DNA of 5,318 bases, from positions 1 to 5,318 of the forward strand of contig JAOUFX010000277.1 of the NCBI GenBank assembly GCA_029857975.1. The letters run 5' to 3'. Below, in pieces: positions 1 through 5,318 of the stretch. The notes beneath the pieces were generated by a model. It saw nothing but the letters and a program-made list of their open reading frames with translations, did no database searches and was not told where the DNA came from. The stretch comes from Deltaproteobacteria bacterium (GTDB taxonomy: Bacteria; Desulfobacterota; SM23-61). Position 1 is the stretch's first letter, and every line of letters begins with the position of its first letter. Position numbers and translations under genes: made by a program.

Positions 1-2
1 AC

Positions 3-470
3 TGGTTAGAAGAGCGTCTGGCAGGAGAGCCTCAGAGACCTTTTCGTTTTACCAGCCTAATCAAAATTCGTTTGCATCTCTCCCGATCGGGGAAAGTAAT
101 ACTCCTGAGGAGCCGTATTGAAGCCAAGGTAGAGTGGATGTGCGCCCGATGCCTTGACCCTTTCTCCAGGACCTTGACCTCAGAATTCAAGACCAGTTTA
201 AAGCCCAGACCTGATTTCCCCCTGCCGGATGAAGTTGAACTAAACCGGGAGGACCTGGAAACCGAGTTTTATGAAGGGGAAGAGATTGATGTTACCCCCC
301 TGGTTCAAGATCAAGTCTTATTAACTCTTCCGGCCAAGGCCATATGTGATGAAGAGTGCCGGGGGTTATGTCCCAAGTGTGGCCAGAATCTAAACCGGGG
401 AATCTGCCAGTGTTCGGAAAAGGTTACCGATCCCCGGTTCGAACTATTGAGGAACTTTCGGGTTCATTAA
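3..470 (+). CDS. yceD: DUF177 / YceD-family protein, 5'-truncated by window edge
   Basis: The frame is open from nt 3 to the TAA at 468-470 and shows the last 155 residues; the true start is left of the window. A TTG at 72 is an internal codon rather than the start, because the residues before it continue the family pattern. Visible landmarks are a CARC pair (Cys at nt 141 and 150) followed by LDPF, an acidic centre ending in the family-typical EFYEGEEID, then a Cys-rich tail (nt 345 to about 413) with CDEECRGLCPKCGQNLN and CQC, and a terminal DPRFELL. The paired cysteines suggest metal binding, which is inference. YceD homologues sit next to rpmF in many bacteria and have been linked to 23S rRNA accumulation in E. 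coli and plants; no enzyme activity is established. The rpmF start follows 18 nt downstream, so the two are almost certainly co-transcribed. Confidence 0.93.
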   Translation, partial: WLEERLAGEPQRPFRFTSLIKIRLHLSRSGKVILLRSRIEAKVEWMCARCLDPFSRTLTSEFKTSLKPRPDFPLPDEVELNREDLETEFYEGEEIDVTPLVQDQVLLTLPAKAICDEECRGLCPKCGQNLNRGICQCSEKVTDPRFELLRNFRVH

Positions 471-474
471 ACGT

Positions 475-482
475 GAGGTGAT
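475..482 (+). promoter_or_regulatory. Ribosome binding site of rpmF
   Basis: GAGGTGAT is an unusually long match to the complement of the 16S rRNA 3' end, 6 nt before the ATG at 489. It fixes the rpmF start and predicts strong translation, as expected for a ribosomal protein. Confidence 0.8.
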
Positions 483-488
483 TTTCTT

Positions 489-671
489 ATGCCCAACCCC
501 AAAAGGAGACATTCCAAGACCCGCAGAGATAAGCGACGGACCCATGATCGTCTGGCTTCTCCCCAATTCTCAACTTGCCAGCAATGTGGGGAACCTAAAG
601 TTCCACACCGGATATGCCCCCATTGTGGCAGTTATAAAGGACGGACCGTCATCGAAGTAGAAGAAACTTGA
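489..671 (+). CDS. rpmF: 50S ribosomal protein bL32, zinc-binding form
   Basis: This 60-residue basic protein begins [20 protein letters not shown], the hallmark N-terminus of bL32, a component of the large ribosomal subunit. Four cysteines in two CxxC pairs (C30/C33 and C43/C46) form the zinc ribbon, so this is the zinc-containing (C+) form rather than the zinc-independent paralogue. Length matches the family (about 56-62 residues). The start is supported by the strong Shine-Dalgarno at 475-482. The gene lies 18 nt after yceD and its TGA at 669-671 is followed within 15 nt by the plsX ATG. The yceD-rpmF-plsX order is widely conserved and ties ribosome production to lipid synthesis. A second reading frame at 478-660 is only a shadow of this gene. 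Confidence 0.98.
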   Translation: MPNPKRRHSKTRRDKRRTHDRLASPQFSTCQQCGEPKVPHRICPHCGSYKGRTVIEVEET

Positions 672-674
672 GGA
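669..674 (+). promoter_or_regulatory. Probable ribosome binding site of plsX
   Basis: TGAGGA overlaps the rpmF stop codon and lies 11 nt before the ATG at 686. A purine run AAGGG at 681-685 touches that ATG and is too close to serve. Spacing is long, so coupling to rpmF translation may help initiation. Confidence 0.45.
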
Positions 675-685
675 AAACCGAAGGG

Positions 686-1750
686 ATGAAAATCGCTATA
701 GATGCAATGGGTGGAGACCTCGCTCCCCGTAGTATCGTGGAAGGGGCTATACTGGCAGCTCGAGAGCACGGGGTACCCGTGGTCCTAGTCGGGGAGGAAA
801 AAACAATTCGCCAGGAAGCCGCAATGGTTCCGGGAAGTGATTCCCTTCCGCTGACCTTCGTCCACGCCTCAGAAGTGGTGGGGATGGATGAGTCCCCCTT
901 GACCCCCATCCGGAAAAAGAAAGATTCTTCCATTAAAGTGGCTTTTGACCTACTTAAAAAGGGAGAGGTTTCAGCGGTGGTTAGTGCAGGAAATTCCGGC
1001 GCCGTTTTAGCCACCGCGGTCTTTGTGTTAGAAAAATTAACGGGTGTGGACCGGCCCGCCATCGGGACCATCTTTCCCACCTTGAAAGGCTCCACCCTCT
1101 TACTCGATGCCGGAGCCAACGTCGACTGCAAACCTTTTCACCTGGTCCAATTCGCCCTTATGGGCGATGCCTACGCCAAATACATCTTGAAAAAAGAAAA
1201 GCCCAAAGTTGGTCTTTTAAGCAATGGCGAGGAAGAATCCAAAGGGAATGAATTGATCCGGGAGACCAATGCCATTCTGAAAAGAAGTTCGATTGGGTAT
1301 GTTGGCCCAGTAGAGGGCAGGGATATCTTCAACGGCCGGGCGGATGTGGTTATTTGCGATGGATTTGTAGGCAACGCCGCTTTGAAGATCTGTGAGGGCT
1401 TGGCCGAGGCCATCGGGGCAATGATTCGACAAGAGCTGGAAGTCAGCCTGAGAGCCAAGATCGGGTACCTCTTCGCCCGACATGCAGTGAACGGCATCAA
1501 GAAAAAACTTGATTATTCAGAATACGGCGGTGCACCCCTCTTGGGGGTTAACGGGGTCGTCATCATCGGCCACGGGCGCTCTTCTGCCAAGGCCATTAAG
1601 AATGCCATCCGCCTAGCCCATGACTTTGCTCAGATCGGCCTCCCTAAGCTCCTGGTCCGAAACTTGGAAGAAAATCAAGACCTCCAACGGCTTGGCGGAA
1701 AGAATTTAACCAAAGTTTGGGAGCAGATCAAAGAAAAAATCATCAGCTGA
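686..1750 (+). CDS. plsX: Phosphate acyltransferase PlsX (acyl-ACP:phosphate)
   Basis: PlsX converts acyl-ACP and phosphate to acyl-phosphate, which PlsY uses to acylate glycerol-3-phosphate; it is a peripheral membrane enzyme at the start of phospholipid synthesis. The 354-residue product shows the family signatures in order: [11 protein letters not shown] at 1-11, SAGNSGA at 100-106, [10 protein letters not shown] at 141-150, [13 protein letters not shown] at 178-190, [10 protein letters not shown] at 225-234, [10 protein letters not shown] at 281-290 and a late HG at 296-297. Length is normal (about 330-350). I chose ATG 686 because the family begins directly with MK/R-I-A-I/V-D-A-M-G-G-D; an in-frame TTG at 668, overlapping the rpmF stop, would add six non-conserved residues and is the alternative. 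The gene lies between rpmF and fabH in the usual order. No frameshift or missing signature block is visible. Confidence 0.97.
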   Translation: MKIAIDAMGGDLAPRSIVEGAILAAREHGVPVVLVGEEKTIRQEAAMVPGSDSLPLTFVHASEVVGMDESPLTPIRKKKDSSIKVAFDLLKKGEVSAVVSAGNSGAVLATAVFVLEKLTGVDRPAIGTIFPTLKGSTLLLDAGANVDCKPFHLVQFALMGDAYAKYILKKEKPKVGLLSNGEEESKGNELIRETNAILKRSSIGYVGPVEGRDIFNGRADVVICDGFVGNAALKICEGLAEAIGAMIRQELEVSLRAKIGYLFARHAVNGIKKKLDYSEYGGAPLLGVNGVVIIGHGRSSAKAIKNAIRLAHDFAQIGLPKLLVRNLEENQDLQRLGGKNLTKVWEQIKEKIIS

Positions 1751-1810
1751 AGAGACCGCTCTTAAGGCATCTTCCCCTATTCTTGCCTCGAGTGGGAAGG
1801 GGATGCCCGA

Positions 1811-1822
1811 AGAAGGGAAGGA
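1811..1822 (+). promoter_or_regulatory. Ribosome binding site that decides the fabH start
   Basis: A purine-rich stretch ending AAGGA (1818-1822) lies 4 nt before the ATG at 1827. The earlier in-frame ATG at 1803 has its purine run (1794-1802) directly abutting it, leaving no usable spacing. Confidence 0.55.
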
Positions 1823-1826
1823 TATA

Positions 1827-2807
1827 ATGATCAGGTCGCGGATAATTGCTACGGGGTCCTATGCTCCCCCCAAAGTTTTAACCAATTTTGACCTGGAAAA
1901 CATGGTAGAAACTACGGATGAATGGATTATCTCTCGCTCAGGGATCCGGGAGCGTAGGATTGTAGAAACAAACGTTTCCACCTCTGATCTGGGAACGCAG
2001 GCAGCCCTGCGGGCATTAAATGCGGCGGGTCTATCACCCGAAGATCTCGATTTCATCATCACGGGAACGAACAGTCCGGACATGTTCTTTCCATGCACAG
2101 GATGTTTCATCCAGGCGAAAATCGGGGCGAAGAAGGCCGCCGCTTTCGATGTCTCCGCCGGATGCACGAGTTTTATCCACGCCCTCTCTTTAGCGGACAA
2201 GTTCATCAAAGAGGACCCGAGCCGTAAGGTCATGGTTCTGGGCGCGGAGATCATGTCTAAAGTGACGGACTGGACGGACCGGGGCACCTGTGTCCTTTTT
2301 GGGGATGGAGCAGGGGCCATCATCCTCGCGGGCGAAGAAGGAGAGCGGGGGGTGCTTTCTACCCACCTGCATTCTGACGGTTCCTTGTGGGAATTGCTTT
2401 ACATGCCCGGAGGAGGATCAGCGAATCCGTCTTCGCACGAGACCGTGGATAAGCGCATGCATTACATCAAGATGGCCGGAAACCAGCTCTTTAAAGTGGC
2501 GGTGCGGGCTTTGGCCGACGTCTCGCAGGAAGCGCTGAAATTTAACGGCCTGAAGTGCGAAGACATCGACATCATGATTCCCCACCAGGCCAACACGCGT
2601 ATCGTCGAGGCAGCGGCCAAACTTATTAATTTCCCCATGGAGAAGATCTTTTTAAACATCGATAAATACGGCAATACTTCCTCGGCCACCATTCCCATCG
2701 CCATGGATGAGGTCCAGCGAGACGGCAAAGTCAAGGCGGGAGACTTGATGCTCCTGTGCTCCTTCGGCACGGGAGTCACCTGGGGATCGGCGGTTATCCG
2801 CTGGTAA
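1827..2807 (+). CDS. fabH: 3-oxoacyl-ACP synthase III (KAS III)
   Basis: FabH starts fatty-acid synthesis by condensing an acyl-CoA (usually acetyl-CoA) with malonyl-ACP. The 326-residue product begins MIRSRIIATGSYAPPKVLTN, followed by DEWIISRSGIRER, both typical of KAS III. The catalytic triad is complete: Cys113 in VSAGCTSF, His253 in IPHQANTRI and Asn283 in YGNTSSATIP. The C-terminal SFGTGVTWGSAVIRW block closes the thiolase fold. Phe88 lines up with the E. coli residue (Phe87) associated with short straight-chain primers, so an acetyl-CoA preference is a reasonable inference. ATG 1827 is preferred over ATG 1803 because of Shine-Dalgarno spacing and family alignment; the upstream start would add eight poorly conserved residues. 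The gene follows plsX after 76 nt and is separated from the dehydrogenase by an inverted-repeat element. Confidence 0.97.
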   Translation: MIRSRIIATGSYAPPKVLTNFDLENMVETTDEWIISRSGIRERRIVETNVSTSDLGTQAALRALNAAGLSPEDLDFIITGTNSPDMFFPCTGCFIQAKIGAKKAAAFDVSAGCTSFIHALSLADKFIKEDPSRKVMVLGAEIMSKVTDWTDRGTCVLFGDGAGAIILAGEEGERGVLSTHLHSDGSLWELLYMPGGGSANPSSHETVDKRMHYIKMAGNQLFKVAVRALADVSQEALKFNGLKCEDIDIMIPHQANTRIVEAAAKLINFPMEKIFLNIDKYGNTSSATIPIAMDEVQRDGKVKAGDLMLLCSFGTGVTWGSAVIRW

Positions 2808-2819
2808 AGAATACTTTCC

Positions 2820-2965
2820 CCACCGAGCCCACAGAGGACACTGAGTTTAAAAACGCTAACCGGCAGCAAAACGAATTGGTGAAGGAAGAACAGAAAAACC
2901 AATACGGGTTTGGTTATACTTTGTTTTACATTAATGACTCTCTGTGAACTCTGTGCCCTCTGTGG
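2820..2965 (+). repeat. Inverted-repeat element 1 made of CACNGAG triplets
   Basis: This 146-bp element fills most of the fabH-dehydrogenase gap. The left arm (2820-2845) holds three heptamers, CACCGAG, CACAGAG and CACTGAG, starting at 2821, 2830 and 2839, exactly 9 bp apart. The right arm (2940-2965) holds three copies of CTCTGTG at 2940, 2949 and 2958, the same motif inverted at the same period. The interior is less GC-rich and continues the dyad weakly: TAACC 2857-2861 faces GGTTA 2912-2916, and AAACC 2896-2900 with GGTTT 2907-2911 can form a small hairpin. No flanking target duplication longer than 3 nt is visible and there is no coding content. It resembles element 2 at 5105-5223 in arms but not in interior. 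It could be an extragenic palindromic repeat, a MITE-like element or an array of protein-binding sites. Confidence 0.85.
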
Positions 2966-2967
2966 TT

Positions 2968-2973
2968 AAGGAG
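2968..2973 (+). promoter_or_regulatory. Ribosome binding site of the acyl-CoA dehydrogenase
   Basis: AAGGAG lies 11 nt before the ATG at 2985. It starts 2 nt after the right arm of inverted-repeat element 1, so folding or protein binding at the element could affect access to it. Confidence 0.6.
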
Positions 2974-2984
2974 ATTTAGAAAAC

Positions 2985-4139
2985 ATGGATTATTTTTTGA
3001 ATGAAGACCAGACGGCCATTCGGGATTTAGCGCGGAAAATTGCCCAGGAAAGGGTAATCCCCGTGCGGGCGGAGTTAGATGAAAAAGAAGAATTCCCCTG
3101 GGGACCTTTAAAATATTTGTCCGATGTCGGTCTTTTCGGAGTCTACATCCCGGAAGAGTATGGGGGCCTGGGATATGGATCTTTCGAGAACTGCCTGGCC
3201 ATCGAAGAAATTTCCCGTGCCTGTATCGGTGTCTCCGTATCCTTTGCCGCCTCCGGTTTGGGATCTTATCCCTTTCTTCTCTTTGGCAGTGAAGAGCAAA
3301 AGAAAAAATATCTGCCGGACGTGGCCTCTGGCCGGAAACTGGCGGCGTTCGGTTTAACGGAAGCAGGCGCTGGGAGCGACGCTGGAGGGATTCGTACCAC
3401 TGCCAGGCGCGATGGAAATGATTATATCCTCAATGGAACGAAGCAGTGGATCACCAACGGGGGAGAAGCGGAGATTTATTCGGTGATCGCCCTGACCGAC
3501 AAAGCCAAAGGCCCTCGCGGAGCCAGTGCCTTCATTTTAGAGAAGGACATGCCCGGGTTTACTTTTGGAAAAAAAGAAAAAAAGTTAGGGATCCGCTGTT
3601 CGGCCACCCGGGAGCTCGTTTTTGAGGACTGCCGGGTCCCCAGGGAACATATGATCGGTCGGGAAGGAATGGGATTTATCGTGGCCATGCGCACGCTGGA
3701 CAAAACCCGCCCGGGGATTGGGGCCCAGGCGGTCGGTTTAGCCCAAGGGGCTTTTGAAGCAGCGGTGGAATACGCCCGGGAGCGCCAGCAATTCGGGAAA
3801 CCCATTATTTCTTTTCAGGCGGTCCAGCATATCCTGGCCGACATGGCCGCCCAGATTGAAGCGGCTCGGGCTCTGGTTTATGCCGTAGCGCGGTGGGTGG
3901 ACACAAATCCCAAAGACATCTCCAAAACCTCTGCCATTTCCAAGCTTTTCCCCACCGATGTGGCCATGAAGGTCACGGTGGATGCGGTACAGATTTTTGG
4001 CGGCTATGGGTTCATGCGCGATTACCCTGTAGAAAAGATGATGCGCGACGCTAAGATTTTGCAGATTTACGAAGGAACGAACCAAATTCAACGCAACGTC
4101 ATCGGCCAGGCTTTGATCAAGGAGTACGCCAGTAAATGA
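2985..4139 (+). CDS. Acyl-CoA dehydrogenase, FAD-dependent
   Basis: The 384-residue product has full family length and the three-domain layout of acyl-CoA dehydrogenases: an N-terminal helical domain (1 to about 120), a middle beta domain opening with the signature FGLTEAGAGSDAGG (122-135) and including QWITNGG (154-160), and a C-terminal helical domain with RQQFGKPI (267-274), QIFGGYGFMRDYPVEK (336-351) and IYEGTNQIQR (361-370). Glu363 in YEGT matches the catalytic base of the short- and medium-chain branch. Such enzymes oxidise acyl-CoA to trans-2-enoyl-CoA and pass electrons to electron-transfer flavoprotein; chain-length specificity cannot be read here. No etfAB, hydratase or thiolase is adjacent. 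Its position between fabH and fabD is unusual, and its TGA overlaps the fabD ATG, so translation of the two is probably coupled. A link to the fab pathway is inference. Confidence 0.95.
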   Translation: MDYFLNEDQTAIRDLARKIAQERVIPVRAELDEKEEFPWGPLKYLSDVGLFGVYIPEEYGGLGYGSFENCLAIEEISRACIGVSVSFAASGLGSYPFLLFGSEEQKKKYLPDVASGRKLAAFGLTEAGAGSDAGGIRTTARRDGNDYILNGTKQWITNGGEAEIYSVIALTDKAKGPRGASAFILEKDMPGFTFGKKEKKLGIRCSATRELVFEDCRVPREHMIGREGMGFIVAMRTLDKTRPGIGAQAVGLAQGAFEAAVEYARERQQFGKPIISFQAVQHILADMAAQIEAARALVYAVARWVDTNPKDISKTSAISKLFPTDVAMKVTVDAVQIFGGYGFMRDYPVEKMMRDAKILQIYEGTNQIQRNVIGQALIKEYASK

Positions 4140-5077
4140 AGAAGGTGGGACTCGTTTTCCCGGGGCAAGGTTCCCAGTACGTGGGTATGGGAAAAGACTT
4201 TTCCGACCGTTTTCCCGCAGCCCGGGATGTCTTTGCCGAAGCGAATGAAGCCCTGGGGTATGACCTCGCTGCCCTGTGCTTCCAGGGTCCGGAAGAAGAC
4301 CTAAAACTTACCGCCAACACTCAGCCGGCCATCCTGACCGTATCTGTTGCCGCCCTGCGAGTCATGCAGGTGGAGAGAGAACTGATTCCTATAGCCACGG
4401 CGGGACACAGCCTTGGAGAATACGGAGCCCTGGTTGTTTCGGGCGGATTACGTTTTGCCGATGCCGTGCGGCTGGTGCATCTGCGAGGAAAGTTTATGCA
4501 GGAAGCTGTTCCGATCGGGGTGGGAGCGATGGCTGCCATTATGGGGATGACCGGGCCTGAAGTAGAGGCCCTGTGCCAAGAGGCGGCTCAGGGGGAAGTA
4601 CTTTCCCCGGCCAACTATAACTCTCCAGGTCAAATTGCCATCGCCGGGCATCGCTCGGCCGTGAACCGGGCAGTAGCCATCGTTTCCCAGCGGGCTGGGA
4701 AGAAAGCAGTTTTGCTTCCGGTCAGCGCTCCCTTCCATTGCGCCTTATTGAAGCCGGCGGCGGAACGTTTGCAAGAGGAGCTGGCAAAAGTGGAAGTGGG
4801 AGATTTGCATGTTCCCGTTCTATCCAATGCGGAAGCTGATTTTTACCCCGGGAAAGACAAAATTCGCGAGCTGCTGATCAAGCAAATAGACCATCCCGTG
4901 CGCTGGGAAGAGTGTATGCAAAAACTCATCCGTGCGGGCGCCAACCTGGTTCTGGAAGTGGGGCCCGGGAAGGTGCTAACCGGCTTAATGCGCCGAATCA
5001 GCAAAGATTTAGGAGTGGCCAACGTGGAGGATGGACCGAGCTGGGAAAAAGCCCAGGCGCTGTTGCCAGATGAATAA
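4136..5077 (+). CDS. fabD: Malonyl-CoA:ACP transacylase
   Basis: FabD moves the malonyl group from CoA to acyl carrier protein, supplying the extender for FabH and later condensing enzymes. The 313-residue product (E. coli FabD has 309) begins with FPGQGSQYVGMGKDF, where Gln11 helps form the oxyanion hole. The nucleophile is Ser92 in GHSLGEYGAL, Arg117 in LRGKFMQ binds the malonyl carboxylate, and His201 in SAPFHCALL completes the catalytic pair; these positions match E. coli numbering. ANYNSPGQIAIAG (159-171) and LEVGPGKVLTGL (273-284) are further family blocks. The ATG at 4136 overlaps the dehydrogenase TGA as ATGA, with AAGGAG at 4119-4124 inside the upstream gene. fabG follows after 166 nt that contain inverted-repeat element 2. 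All catalytic residues are present and no frameshift is seen. Confidence 0.98.
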   Translation: MKKVGLVFPGQGSQYVGMGKDFSDRFPAARDVFAEANEALGYDLAALCFQGPEEDLKLTANTQPAILTVSVAALRVMQVERELIPIATAGHSLGEYGALVVSGGLRFADAVRLVHLRGKFMQEAVPIGVGAMAAIMGMTGPEVEALCQEAAQGEVLSPANYNSPGQIAIAGHRSAVNRAVAIVSQRAGKKAVLLPVSAPFHCALLKPAAERLQEELAKVEVGDLHVPVLSNAEADFYPGKDKIRELLIKQIDHPVRWEECMQKLIRAGANLVLEVGPGKVLTGLMRRISKDLGVANVEDGPSWEKAQALLPDE

Positions 5078-5104
5078 GGTCATTTACGAACTATGATCGG
5101 ATCA

Positions 5105-5223
5105 TTTTTTTGCCACAGAGATCACAGAGAACACAGAGAAAATATCGTTTTAATTAAGAATAAATATTTGAACTTTATCCTTTTCTTACTCTGTGTCCTC
5201 GGTGTCCTCGGTGGCTAAAAAAA
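5105..5223 (+). repeat. Inverted-repeat element 2 made of CACNGAG triplets
   Basis: This 119-bp element sits between fabD and fabG. The left arm has seven T (5105-5111), GC, then three CACAGAG heptamers at 5114, 5123 and 5132, 9 bp apart. The right arm has the inverted heptamers CTCTGTG at 5189 and CTCGGTG at 5198 and 5207, then GC, a single unpaired T at 5216, and seven A (5217-5223). The T7 and A7 tracts extend the dyad. The interior (5139-5188) is very AT-rich and unlike that of element 1. There is no coding content, and no flanking duplication is visible. T tracts lie on the 5' side of the dyad when read on either strand, so this is not a standard intrinsic terminator. Confidence 0.85.
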
Positions 5224-5229
5224 GTTAAG

Positions 5230-5234
5230 AAGGA
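5230..5234 (+). promoter_or_regulatory. Ribosome binding site that decides the fabG start
   Basis: AAGGA lies 9 nt before the ATG at 5244 but directly touches the in-frame ATG at 5235, so the downstream ATG is favoured. Confidence 0.5.
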
Positions 5235-5243
5235 ATGGAAAGT

Positions 5244-5318
5244 ATGAAACTCAAAGGAAAAGTGGCTTTGATTACCGGTGGGGCTCAGGGCATCGGGAAG
5301 GCCATTGCCTTGCTTTTT
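5244..5318 (+). CDS. fabG: 3-oxoacyl-ACP reductase, 3'-truncated by window edge
   Basis: Only the first 25 residues are inside the window: MKLKGKVALITGGAQGIGKA and then IALLF. The TGGAQGIG block at 11-18 is the TGxxxGxG nucleotide-binding loop of short-chain dehydrogenase/reductases, preceded by the first beta strand VALIT. FabG reduces 3-ketoacyl-ACP with NADPH in the elongation cycle. The N-terminus alone cannot separate FabG from other short-chain dehydrogenases; the assignment rests on its place after fabD in the conserved fabH-fabD-fabG order. ATG 5244 is chosen over ATG 5235 because of Shine-Dalgarno spacing and because family members usually start a few residues before the first strand. 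It lies just downstream of inverted-repeat element 2. Confidence 0.85.
   Translation, partial: MKLKGKVALITGGAQGIGKAIALLF

Noticed and set aside
72..74. TTG as the start of the yceD-like gene
   Set aside because: The frame stays open to the left edge and the upstream residues fit the family, so the gene is truncated by the window rather than starting here.
668..670. TTG start for plsX overlapping the rpmF stop
   Set aside because: It would add six residues before the conserved [11 protein letters not shown] start, and ATG is preferred; it remains a possible alternative.
471..685. FapR-type operator or operon promoter near rpmF-plsX
   Set aside because: The genes are contiguous and no convincing promoter or palindromic operator is visible; the operon promoter probably lies left of the window.
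649..1131. Open frame of 160 codons on the minus strand
   Set aside because: It lies antisense to plsX, whose protein shows clear family motifs; the antisense product has no recognisable motif and is a shadow of the coding frame.
1859..2323. Open frame of 154 codons on the minus strand
   Set aside because: It is antisense to fabH, including the active-site Cys region, and its product shows no recognisable domain.
2756..2947. Small + strand frame running from the fabH 3' end through element 1
   Set aside because: It starts inside fabH in another frame and reads through repeat arms; there is no ribosome binding site of note and the product looks like translated repeat.
2820..5223. CRISPR array from the repeated heptamers
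   Set aside because: The units are 7 bp with 2-bp spacers in inverted groups, not 20-40 bp direct repeats with unique spacers, and no cas gene is present.
5105..5223. Element 2 as a standard intrinsic terminator
   Set aside because: On both strands the T tract lies before the dyad rather than after it, and the potential loop is about 50 nt.

Overview
The window is one rightward-reading stretch of a bacterial housekeeping operon for fatty-acid and phospholipid precursor synthesis. Every supported gene is on the + strand. In order they are: a DUF177/YceD-family gene cut by the left edge, rpmF (ribosomal protein bL32), plsX, fabH, an acyl-CoA dehydrogenase, fabD, and the first 25 codons of fabG, cut by the right edge. 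The start of yceD, the operon promoter and the rest of fabG lie outside the window.

The yceD-rpmF-plsX-fabH-fabD-fabG order is a classic bacterial arrangement. An acyl-CoA dehydrogenase inserted between fabH and fabD, together with Gram-negative-type protein sequences and middling GC, suggests a Deltaproteobacteria/Desulfobacterota-like anaerobe, perhaps of the Syntrophus/Syntrophobacter kind. This placement is inference from gene content and style, not from a marker gene.

Layout: yceD to rpmF gap is 18 nt. rpmF and plsX are nearly contiguous. plsX to fabH is 76 nt and holds an imperfect inverted repeat. fabH to the dehydrogenase is 177 nt and holds a 146-bp inverted-repeat element. The dehydrogenase and fabD overlap by 4 nt (ATGA). 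fabD to fabG is 166 nt and holds a second, related element of about 119 bp. Both elements are built from triplets of the heptamer CAC(A/C/T)GAG at 9-bp spacing, in inverted orientation at the two ends. These repeats are the least explained part of the window.

Function: PlsX makes acyl-phosphate from acyl-ACP for phospholipid synthesis. FabD loads malonyl onto ACP, FabH starts the chain by condensing an acyl-CoA with malonyl-ACP, and FabG reduces the 3-ketoacyl-ACP. The dehydrogenase has a complete active site, but its role in the pathway is open: acyl-CoA oxidation or recycling, or a flavin-dependent enoyl reduction. I see no complete novel defence or mobile system. The unusual points are the paired repeat elements and the translationally coupled dehydrogenase-fabD pair that they bracket.
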